Origin: UBA11524 sp051883695
GTDB lineage: Bacteria > Bacillota > Clostridia > Christensenellales > Aristaeellaceae
Assembly (NCBI GenBank): GCA_051883695.1
Contig: JBJEUF010000013.1
Span: 1 to 5,865, forward strand
DNA: 5,865 bases
Direction: 5' to 3'
A program made the position numbers and the translations under genes. Shown here one piece after another: positions 1-5,251 of the stretch; the stretch's first letter is position 1, and each line of letters starts with the position of its first letter. The notes below the pieces were generated by a model. The model did not search any database. It was not told the DNA's origin and saw only the letters and a program-made list of their open reading frames with translations.

Positions 1-1028
1 ATATGCTGGTGATCGATGAGCTGTCCTCGTTCAAGAACAGCAAGGCAAAACGCTTTCTGGCTCTCAAAAAGGTGCTGCCCCAATTCTCGCGTGTGGTCGG
101 GCTGACCGGCACACCCGCGCCCAACGGGCTGGAGGATCTGTGGCCGCAGATGTTCCTGCTGGATCGCGGCATGCGGCTGGGGCGAACGATGAAGAGCTAC
201 CTCGACATGTTTTTCGACACCCCCAACAGCTGGCTGCCCTACAAGCACGAGCTGAAGCCCGGCGCGGAGGAGGAAATCTACCGGCGGCTGGGCGACATCT
301 GTGTGTCCATGCGGGCAGCGGATCATCTGCAGATGCCGGAGCGCATCGACAATGTGGTGGAACTGACGCTCTCGCCCCGGGAAGAAAAGCTGTACCGACA
401 GATGGAACGGGACATGCTCCTCCCTTACGTGGACGGCGATGTGCTGGCCCTCAACGCGGCCTCCCTGGCGGGCAAGCTCCTGCAGCTGTCCAACGGCGCG
501 GTGTACGATGAGTTCCACAACATCCGCGTCATCCACGACCGAAAGCTGGATGCGCTGGAGGATCTGATCGAAGCCGCCAACGGCAAGCCCGTGCTGGTCA
601 TGTACGCCTACCAGCACGACCTGACGCGGATTCAGCAGCGGTTCGGTAAATACAGCCCGGACAATCCCGGCGGCGTGCGGGAGCTGAAAACCGCCGATGA
701 CATGGCGGACTGGAACGCCGGACGCATCGCCGTGGCGGTGACACAGCCGGCTTCCACCGGGCATGGGCTCAATCTCCAGCACGGCGGCAGCACCATCGTG
801 TGGTTCGGCCTGAACTGGTCGCTGGAGCTGTACGAGCAGGCCAACGCCCGACTCTGGCGGCAAGGGCAGAAGAACACGGTGGTCGTGCATCATCTGGTGG
901 TCAAGGGCACCATGGACGAGCAGGTCATGCAGGCCCTGCATGATAAGGCCGCCGACCAGAATGCCCTGCTGGCGGCGGTGAAGGCCAGGATTCAGAACAC
1001 AGCGGCACACAGCAGCGAAAGAAAGTGA
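1..1028 (+). CDS. SNF2-family DEAD/DEAH-type helicase, 5'-truncated
   Basis: This is the C-terminal 341 residues of an SNF2-type (superfamily 2) helicase/ATPase. The frame is open to the window edge, so the Met codon at 3 is internal; motif I (Walker A) must lie upstream. Motifs seen, counted from that Met: motif II VIDELSS at 3-9 (Mg/ATP hydrolysis), motif III LTGTPAPNG at 34-42, a motif IV-like strand KPVLVMYAY at 195-203, motif V ASTGHGLNLQ at 250-259, and motif VI QANARLWRQGQ at 279-289 with both arginines expected to contact ATP. All post-Walker-A motifs are therefore intact. In Firmicutes phages such proteins sit in the replication module, often near a VRR-NUC nuclease, as here. They are presumed to translocate on or remodel DNA; the substrate is unknown. 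The next gene begins 9 nt after the stop, suggesting co-transcription. The family call is firm, the phage role inferred. Confidence 0.93.
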   Translation, partial: MLVIDELSSFKNSKAKRFLALKKVLPQFSRVVGLTGTPAPNGLEDLWPQMFLLDRGMRLGRTMKSYLDMFFDTPNSWLPYKHELKPGAEEEIYRRLGDICVSMRAADHLQMPERIDNVVELTLSPREEKLYRQMERDMLLPYVDGDVLALNAASLAGKLLQLSNGAVYDEFHNIRVIHDRKLDALEDLIEAANGKPVLVMYAYQHDLTRIQQRFGKYSPDNPGGVRELKTADDMADWNAGRIAVAVTQPASTGHGLNLQHGGSTIVWFGLNWSLELYEQANARLWRQGQKNTVVVHHLVVKGTMDEQVMQALHDKAADQNALLAAVKARIQNTAAHSSERK

Positions 1029-1037
1029 GGAGCAGCA

Positions 1038-1988
1038 ATGGCAAACAAGAAGACGCGCGCCCTTCGCCGGGCGGAATATCTGCGGCAGAGGGAAGCAATG
1101 GACGCACAGGCACGGGAAGCGGTGGCGATGCAGACTGTACAGTCGCATGAACAGGCAGAGAAGCACAGCGACACCTCCGGCGGCGAGGTGTGCCAGCAGA
1201 TTCAGCAGATCCCGCTGGCAAGCATCGTGACGGAGGAATACCAGCGCGTGATGAACATGCGCAATGTGGCGGGCATCGTGAAGCATTTTGACCCGGCCAG
1301 GCTGGGCGTGCTGGTGGTCAGCTATCGGAAGGACGGCACCTATGCCGTGCTGGACGGACAGCACCGGCTCACCGCGCTCCGCCAGCTGGGGTACGTCTCG
1401 ACCAACTGCATCGTGCTGGAGGGCATGAGCATCCGCGAGGAGGCGGACTACTTCCGCCGCCAGAACGAAAACAAGCAGTCGCTTCGCATCGCGGACACCT
1501 TCAACGCCTCGGTGTGGGCGGAGGATGAGGAGAGCCTGCAGATCAAGCGGCTCATGGACAAGTACAGCTTCCGCCACGGCAAGTCGGGCCAGCCCATGTG
1601 CATCTGCGCCATCGGTGCGCTGCAGCAGATCATCCGCCAGTTTGGCGTGGAGGCACTGGACAGGACGCTGGCCTGCATCGCGGCCACATGGCCGAGGGAC
1701 ACGACGATTCTCCGCCGGGAGATGCTGGCGGGGCTGGGCGAATTCTGGAAGCGGTATGCCCCGGTACTGACGGTGGCGCAGTTCGAGGCGCGCATGCGGC
1801 TGAGGATGCCGATGGATCTGTATCAGGAGGTGCGCCGCCGGACGCAGGGCAAGTCTACGCCGGTCACGGCCTTCAGCAAGAGCATCCGGTTTGTGACCTG
1901 CGCCGTGCTGGTGGACGCCTACAACAAGGGCCTGCGTACAGGGTCGAAGAACCGGCTGACGCTGGAATGGGATATGGCAGAGGATTGA
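1038..1988 (+). CDS. ParB-like (DUF6551-type) DGQHR-motif protein
   Basis: A 316-residue protein with a ParB/sulfiredoxin-like N-terminal domain. A basic, helical N-terminus (about 3-30, rich in K/R) leads to a domain at about 52-150. This includes QQIPLASIVTEEYQR (57-70, the segment before the fold), a strand-rich stretch VLVVSYRKDGTYAVLDG, and the motif DGQHRL at 106-111, which replaces the GERRxxA box of chromosomal ParB. The C-terminal half (about 155-316) is helical and has no motif I can name. It resembles the ParB-like/DUF6551 proteins of phages and mobile elements. In the ParB superfamily this fold binds or hydrolyses nucleotides, but no activity can be assigned here. The start is supported by GAGGAG at 1027-1032, 5 nt before ATG, partly inside the helicase stop region. 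It lies 23 nt before a second, different ParB-like gene, so the two may act together. No partner ParA ATPase is visible. Confidence 0.85.
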   Translation: MANKKTRALRRAEYLRQREAMDAQAREAVAMQTVQSHEQAEKHSDTSGGEVCQQIQQIPLASIVTEEYQRVMNMRNVAGIVKHFDPARLGVLVVSYRKDGTYAVLDGQHRLTALRQLGYVSTNCIVLEGMSIREEADYFRRQNENKQSLRIADTFNASVWAEDEESLQIKRLMDKYSFRHGKSGQPMCICAIGALQQIIRQFGVEALDRTLACIAATWPRDTTILRREMLAGLGEFWKRYAPVLTVAQFEARMRLRMPMDLYQEVRRRTQGKSTPVTAFSKSIRFVTCAVLVDAYNKGLRTGSKNRLTLEWDMAED

Positions 1989-2011
1989 TCCACACGAAGG
2001 GAGCGGAGAAC

Positions 2012-2980
2012 ATGGAAAAGAACGTGGGACAGGTCAGGCAGATCGCAATGGGCAGCATCCGTGTGGCGGAGCGCATCCGCAAGGAGAACGGCAGCCTGGA
2101 TGAGCTGGCGCAGGATATTCAGAAGCACGGGCTGCTCAACCCGATTACCGTCATGGAGCAGGCGGACGGCGGCTATGTGCTGATCGCCGGTCTGCGCCGG
2201 ATGAAGGCCATGGAGCAGCTGAACGCCGTAGAAATCCGTGCGACCGTGATGAGTCCGATGGAAGCGGACGAGATGCTGATGCTGGAAATCGCGGAGAACG
2301 AGCAGCGCAAGGAGTTCACAGTGTCGGAGAAGCTGGCGTTTGCGGAGCGTATCCGGATGGTGGAGGTCGAAAAGGGAAAGCAGCGTCGGATGAGAAAACC
2401 TGCAAACGCTCAAATGGATTCTGAGGTGGGCAATTGCCCACCTCAACCGGATGAGCAGAACGAAGCAGGAAAGGTGCGCGAGATCGTTGCAAAGAAGGTT
2501 GGATTCAGCAGCGACCGCCAGATGCGCCGTGCGAAGGAAGTGGCGGAGAAGCGTCCCGACCTGATGGACCGGGTGGACAAGGGAGAACAAACCATCTCGG
2601 GAGCCTATCGGGACATGCAGCAGGCAGAGAAGCCCAAGGCGGATGGCAGCCACAGCAGCAATGCTCCTTTGGGCTGCTTCATCGAGGAAGAACCCGTGGA
2701 CATCCCGGAGTATGAGGTGTACAAGCCCGCCCAGCAAGAAGCCCCGGGCAATGTACGCACGGTGAAGGGCGCGGATCACGAACACCTGCTGGAGAACCCC
2801 ATCTACCGCCGGCTGTATGAAAGCTACAACGATGTGGTTCAGCAGATCAATCTGGTGCGCGGGGACATGCGCACCCGCTGCGAGGGTTATGAGCGGCGCA
2901 TCCGGGGCTACAGGGAGAACATCCAGACGCTCCAGCGGGAGGTCGAACGGTTGAAGGAGGCGCTGCATGCCGGAGCGTGA
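2012..2980 (+). CDS. ParB/RepB/Spo0J-family partition-like protein
   Basis: A 322-residue ParB-like DNA-binding protein. Box I is GLLNPITV at 40-47, box II is YVLIAGLRRMKAM at 55-67 (the GxRRxxA-type nucleotide-binding box), and box III is ENEQRKEFT at 95-103. A helical region at about 104-125 and a second at 153-200 (KVREIVAKKVGFSSDRQ, then MRRAKEVAEKRPDL) form the likely helix-turn-helix domain. Residues 205-255 look like a flexible linker, and 262-318 is a probable coiled coil that could mediate dimerisation. Chromosomal ParB binds parS sites and spreads as a CTP clamp. In phage replication modules the role is less clear and may be regulation or replication. Start chosen at 2012 because AAGGGAG (1997-2003) sits 8 nt upstream; the frame is open further upstream, but only inside the preceding gene. 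Residues 137-145, between the two conserved parts, are encoded by a perfect 24-bp palindrome. The last 14 nt overlap the next gene. Confidence 0.92.
   Translation: MEKNVGQVRQIAMGSIRVAERIRKENGSLDELAQDIQKHGLLNPITVMEQADGGYVLIAGLRRMKAMEQLNAVEIRATVMSPMEADEMLMLEIAENEQRKEFTVSEKLAFAERIRMVEVEKGKQRRMRKPANAQMDSEVGNCPPQPDEQNEAGKVREIVAKKVGFSSDRQMRRAKEVAEKRPDLMDRVDKGEQTISGAYRDMQQAEKPKADGSHSSNAPLGCFIEEEPVDIPEYEVYKPAQQEAPGNVRTVKGADHEHLLENPIYRRLYESYNDVVQQINLVRGDMRTRCEGYERRIRGYRENIQTLQREVERLKEALHAGA
2422..2445. repeat. Perfect 24-bp palindrome inside the ParB gene
   Basis: The half-site TGAGGTGGGCAA is followed directly by its exact reverse complement, with no spacer; the symmetry centre lies between 2433 and 2434. 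Symmetry breaks at the next flanking pair (C2421/A2446). In the reading frame it encodes part of S137, then E-V-G-N-C-P-P, then part of Q145, a Pro/Gly-rich hinge between the ParB boxes and the helix-turn-helix region. It could be a protein-binding site, an RNA hairpin or a mobile palindromic unit tolerated in a linker. Which of these applies cannot be told from one copy. Confidence 0.9.
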
Positions 2981-3266
2981 TGTGGTTGCCGCGATCAAAC
3001 ACTTTCTCGCTTCTTATGGAAGTGAAATATTCTTTTGGAAGGAACATGGAGGACCCTATGGCACGAGCGGTGTGCCGGACATCATCTGCTGCTACAAGGG
3101 TCGTTTCCTGGGGTTGGAGGTCAAGTTGCCCACGGGGCGGCTGACGGAGCTGCAGAAGCGGGCGATCCGCAAGATCAATCAGGCGGGTGGGATTGCCTGC
3201 CGGGTGGAGAGCGTCGAGGATGTCAAGCGTGTAATTGAACAAGTGGATGCAGAGAGGAATGGGTGA
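2967..3266 (+). CDS. VRR-NUC domain nuclease
   Basis: A 99-residue stand-alone VRR-NUC protein, the usual length for phage members of this PD-(D/E)XK-fold nuclease family. Visible active-site features are E3 in the first helix, GVPD at 35-38 (metal-binding Asp38), EVK at 51-53 (Glu51 and Lys53), and TELQ at 60-63 with the conserved Gln; GGIA at 74-77 follows. All expected catalytic residues are present, so it is probably active. Family members are thought to cut branched DNA or flap structures, and phage forms are commonly encoded beside an SNF2-like helicase, as here. The start overlaps the ParB stop by 14 nt and is fixed by AAGGAGG at 2954-2960, 6 nt upstream, which implies translational coupling. 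The first ~70 nt are visibly more AT-rich than the surrounding genes, a mild hint of a different origin or of mosaic exchange. Confidence 0.93.
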   Translation: MPERDVVAAIKHFLASYGSEIFFWKEHGGPYGTSGVPDIICCYKGRFLGLEVKLPTGRLTELQKRAIRKINQAGGIACRVESVEDVKRVIEQVDAERNG

Positions 3267-3272
3267 TCACGA

Positions 3273-3506
3273 ATGAATGACCGGTGCTTTGCCATGCATA
3301 GGGGCAGGTGCAGTGCCCTGAAGGTGAATTGTCCGGGTTATCAAGCCTGCAGGTTCTACAAGCCGCGCTGGGCACTGGAAAAGGAACAGCGCAGGATTGA
3401 TCAGCGGCTGATCCGACTTCCGATGGAGCAGCAGGAGCGAATCGCGGAGAAGTATTTCGAAGGCAGGATGCCGTGGCGGGAGAACGAGCATGTGTATGGA
3501 GCGTAA
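3273..3506 (+). CDS. Small four-cysteine protein of phage operons, unknown function
   Basis: A 77-residue protein with four cysteines in its first third: C5-x7-C13-x6-C20-x5-C26, followed by FYKPRW (28-33). The spacing could hold one metal ion such as Zn, though it is not a classic CxxC finger. The rest is a charged helix (about 34-64: ALEKEQRRIDQRLIRLP then MEQQERIAEKYF) ending in GRMPW. Small proteins of this type, of unknown function, occur in clostridial prophages next to DUF1492-type regulators; that is recall of context, not a search. The start has no ideal ribosome site: AGAGAGGA at 3251-3258 is about 14 nt upstream, and GGGTG at 3261-3265 is closer. Translation may depend on coupling to the nuclease gene, whose stop is 6 nt upstream. 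Likely a real gene, since its composition and position fit the operon. Confidence 0.78.
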   Translation: MNDRCFAMHRGRCSALKVNCPGYQACRFYKPRWALEKEQRRIDQRLIRLPMEQQERIAEKYFEGRMPWRENEHVYGA

Positions 3507-3536
3507 GAAGCGTTCTTCCTCTGCAAAGGACACAGC

Positions 3537-3544
3537 AGGAGGTG
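3537..3544 (+). promoter_or_regulatory. Ribosome binding site that decides the regulator's start
   Basis: AGGAGGTG lies 5 nt upstream of ATG 3550 and is the strongest ribosome site in the area. It selects 3550 over the in-frame ATGs at 3490 and 3496. Those lack a ribosome site and would add a basic segment not expected of the family. Confidence 0.88.
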
Positions 3545-3549
3545 TGAAT

Positions 3550-3996
3550 ATGACCGCGAAGGAATATCTGAACCAGGCAAGAACCCTCGATCAGCGCATC
3601 AATGTGAAGCTGGATCGTGTATCCCGGCTTCGCGCCATGACCCGGAAGGTCACCGCATCGTTGGACGGTGAGCAGGTGTCGCACACGAGGAACGTGACCT
3701 CCCTGGAGGATGCCATCGTCCGCCTGATGGAGGAAGAGGAGTCCCTGAACGCCGCCATTGATCGGCTGGTCGATTTGAAACGCGAGGTCAATGGAGTGCT
3801 GAAACAGATTGATGATACCGACTGCCAGCTGCTGCTGGAGCTGCGGTATCTGTGCTATCGGAGCTGGGAGGAGATTGCAGAGATCATGCACATGCATATC
3901 CGCACAGTGTACAAGGTGCATGGGCGGGCACTGATCAAAGTGGATGCTGTACTGAAAAGCGAATATTTCAAAGAAAATCTCAAAAAGGGCAGTTGA
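3550..3996 (+). CDS. DUF1492-type sigma-like transcriptional regulator
   Basis: A 148-residue protein beginning MTAKEYLNQARTLDQRIN, the hallmark start of the DUF1492 family of small phage regulators. Residues 10-85 are mostly helical and charged, probably a coiled coil (RNVTSLEDAIVRLM at 47-60, IDRLVDLKREV at 70-80). Residues 94-131, LLELRYLCYRSWEEIAEIM and onward, form a helix-turn-helix like region 4 of sigma-70 factors (W-E-E-I-A, then R-T-V-Y-K-V-H as recognition helix). By analogy with RinA/ArpU-type proteins it may switch on late or downstream phage genes; that role is inferred. It is the last gene of the first operon, 43 nt after the small cysteine protein. Its final codons (G-S-stop) lie inside the first of three 10-bp repeats that run into a promoter, placing a possible target site at the end of its own gene. 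Confidence 0.92.
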   Translation: MTAKEYLNQARTLDQRINVKLDRVSRLRAMTRKVTASLDGEQVSHTRNVTSLEDAIVRLMEEEESLNAAIDRLVDLKREVNGVLKQIDDTDCQLLLELRYLCYRSWEEIAEIMHMHIRTVYKVHGRALIKVDAVLKSEYFKENLKKGS

Positions 3997-4016
3997 GGGC
4001 AGTAAAGGGCAGTTGA
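3987..4016. repeat. Three tandem 10-bp direct repeats (candidate operator)
   Basis: Copy 1 is GGGCAGTTGA (3987-3996), copy 2 is GGGCAGTAAA (3997-4006) and copy 3 is GGGCAGTTGA (4007-4016). The shared core is GGGCAGT. The period of 10 is about one helical turn, so a protein could bind all copies on one DNA face. Copy 1 contains the regulator's stop codon, and copy 3 supplies the start of the -35 hexamer of the downstream promoter. The repeats are seen directly; the operator role is inferred. Confidence 0.85.
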
Positions 4017-4042
4017 AGCCATGTTTCCCGTTATGGTATAGT
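4013..4042 (+). promoter_or_regulatory. Promoter P1, extended -10, overlapping the repeats
   Basis: The -35 is TTGAAG (4013-4018) and the -10 is TATAGT (4037-4042), with an 18-bp spacer and an extended -10 TGG at 4034-4036. Expected transcription start is near 4049. The -35 shares four bases with the third 10-bp repeat, so a repeat-binding protein would either contact or compete with RNA polymerase. Confidence 0.62.
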
Positions 4043-4068
4043 ATCATCAGCACAACTGGATGAACACG

Positions 4069-4099
4069 GCCCTTGCGGACACAAACCGCAGGGGCTTTT
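4069..4099 (+). terminator. Intrinsic terminator just downstream of P1
   Basis: The arm GCCCTTGCGG (4069-4078) pairs with CCGCAGGGGC (4086-4095): ten pairs with one G-U wobble, a 7-nt loop, then TTTT (4096-4099) and CCTGTT. It would end transcripts of the first operon. It would also stop a P1 transcript after about 50 nt, unless RNA polymerase is modified or the hairpin is prevented. Confidence 0.82.
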
Positions 4100-4132
4100 C
4101 CTGTTGAGCGCGACACACGATGAAAAGAATCT

Positions 4133-4144
4133 GCATCAGGATGC
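4133..4144. promoter_or_regulatory. Short inverted repeat abutting the P2 -35
   Basis: GCATC (4133-4137) and GATGC (4140-4144) are exact inverted copies separated by AG. They end one base before the -35 of P2. This could be a small operator half-site pair, but an inverted repeat this short can arise by chance. Confidence 0.3.
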
Positions 4145-4174
4145 TTGACTTTTCTGCGAATCAGAGCGTATATG
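4145..4174 (+). promoter_or_regulatory. Promoter P2 for the downstream two-gene unit
   Basis: The -35 is TTGACT (4145-4150) and the -10 is TATATG (4169-4174), with an 18-bp spacer. Expected start is near 4181, giving a leader of about 24 nt before ATG 4205 that contains the strong ribosome site. The -10 matches consensus at four of six positions. This promoter would free the downstream genes from the terminator at 4069-4099. Confidence 0.55.
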
Positions 4175-4190
4175 TCACTACCCTGAACCG

Positions 4191-4198
4191 AAGGAGGT
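4191..4198 (+). promoter_or_regulatory. Strong ribosome binding site for the 4205 gene
   Basis: AAGGAGGT is a near-perfect anti-16S match, 6 nt upstream of ATG 4205. It fixes that start and argues against the competing out-of-frame ORF from ATG 4120, which has no ribosome site. Confidence 0.9.
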
Positions 4199-4204
4199 CA
4201 AGCC

Positions 4205-5251
4205 ATGATAACCATTGCAACCGAGTGCTATGTTCGCAAGGAGATGGTGAGAAAGCTCTCCGGGCTTCTGAACCGCCCCGCGATCTACCTGCGTGCCCCC
4301 ACCTACGCATTCCGGATAGGAGGAATCACCGTGAACCGAGACGCATCCGTGAGCGGCGAGCGGGACGAGATGATGCCCGTCGCCCGCTTCCTGATGGAGA
4401 ACGGCTACATCAGCGAAATGCCCGCCGGGCTGGACGAGCCCCAGGCAAATTCAGGAGCTGTGACCGAAGTTGAGAACGAGCCGACCGAAGCAACAGAAAC
4501 CGTGGCCGAGGAAGAACAGCCCACAGAAGCAGAAGCACAGACCGATGCCGAGCCGGACACGGCTACGGCGGATGAGCAGCCTGCTGATTCAGAAGCCGTA
4601 GCCACCCCTGAAGCAGATACAGCTCCCGCCACCGCGACGGCAGACATCACTGAGCAGATTGACCGCATCGCCGTCAGCATTCCGCTGACCAACTGCACAC
4701 CGCAGGGACTCATCAACATCCTGCGGACACTCTATGCCAGGCAGAGCCTGATTGCCGCCATGACCCAATGCGATTTCCTCCGCATGGATGAGGAGGTCAT
4801 CGAGCTGCTGGATGACCCCAGGCCCGAAAGCCTTGAGCAGATTGCGGAGCTTCTGCGACAAGAAGCCGAGATCGGCATGGTCACGGGCATTGCCGTCGAG
4901 GAGGACAAGCTGAAGCTGGATACCACCTGGGACCGGGAGAATCCCACCGGCTGGAACAGCTTTGCGGAGCTGCTGAGCACTGTGGCCGCCAGAGCCATGA
5001 AGGCGCATCACGTCAGCAGCAAGCGCATGGAACCCCTGGACAGCGAAATGAAGTATTTCTGCCGGAGCTGGCTGATGCAGCTGGGCATGGGCGGCGCAGA
5101 GTACAAAGCCACTCGCGCCGCGCTGCTGAAGCATCTGCACGGCTATGCTGCCTTCCGCACCGCCGACAAGATGGATGCGCACCGGGCGCGGTATGCCGAG
5201 CTGAGGAAGGCCCTGAAGGAAAGCGAGGAGAACAGCCATGAAGAGAATTGA
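4205..5251 (+). CDS. Mobile-element 'virulence protein'-type protein, unknown function
   Basis: A 348-residue protein whose function I cannot name. Its N-terminal part (1-70: MITIATECYVRKEMVRKLSG, then LLNRPAIYLRAPTYAFRIGG, then ITVNRD) and its C-terminal part (about 154-320, including SIPLTNCTPQGLINIL at 158-173, a W-rich patch near 242-250, and MKYFCRSWLMQLG at 282-294 followed by AEYKATRAALLKHL at 298-311) resemble proteins annotated 'virulence protein' in clostridial mobile elements, often near amidoligase genes. That label is historical and shows no role in disease. Between the parts, residues 62-153 contain no Lys or Arg, and 71-153 hold 25 Asp/Glu plus many A, T, P and Q: a long acidic, probably disordered linker. 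No signal peptide or membrane segment is seen. It is the first gene after the control region, with its own promoter and a strong ribosome site. Its 3' end overlaps the next gene by 14 nt. Confidence 0.82.
   Translation: MITIATECYVRKEMVRKLSGLLNRPAIYLRAPTYAFRIGGITVNRDASVSGERDEMMPVARFLMENGYISEMPAGLDEPQANSGAVTEVENEPTEATETVAEEEQPTEAEAQTDAEPDTATADEQPADSEAVATPEADTAPATATADITEQIDRIAVSIPLTNCTPQGLINILRTLYARQSLIAAMTQCDFLRMDEEVIELLDDPRPESLEQIAELLRQEAEIGMVTGIAVEEDKLKLDTTWDRENPTGWNSFAELLSTVAARAMKAHHVSSKRMEPLDSEMKYFCRSWLMQLGMGGAEYKATRAALLKHLHGYAAFRTADKMDAHRARYAELRKALKESEENSHEEN

Noticed and set aside
324..335. 12-bp perfect palindrome CATCTGCAGATG in the helicase gene
   Set aside because: About one 12-bp palindrome is expected by chance in a window of this length, and it has no positional meaning.
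1133..1144. 12-bp perfect palindrome GACTGTACAGTC near the 5' end of the first ParB-like gene
   Set aside because: Length is within chance expectation and no second copy was seen. It would gain interest only if conserved in relatives.
1598..2011. Upstream extension of the ParB gene to ATG 1598
   Set aside because: This stretch reads out of frame through the preceding ParB-like gene. The true start at 2012 has a ribosome site at 1997-2003 and begins the family-like sequence.
2631..2675. Imperfect inverted repeat AGCCCAAGG / CCTTTGGGCT in the ParB linker
   Set aside because: It needs a bulge and has a loop of about 26 nt without a following T-run, so neither a terminator nor an operator is supported.
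1919..2998. 359-residue open frame on the minus strand
   Set aside because: It lies fully opposite the well-supported ParB gene, has a His/Leu/Arg-rich composition typical of antisense frames in GC-rich DNA, and shows no ribosome site or family motif.
3490..3549. Longer start for the DUF1492-type gene at 3490 or 3496
   Set aside because: These ATGs have no ribosome site and overlap the upstream gene, while ATG 3550 has AGGAGGTG 5 nt upstream and begins the typical family N-terminus.
4120..4473. 117-residue open frame beginning MKRICIRMLDF
   Set aside because: It has no ribosome site, its start precedes promoter P2, and most of it is an Arg-rich shadow of the 4205 gene in another frame.
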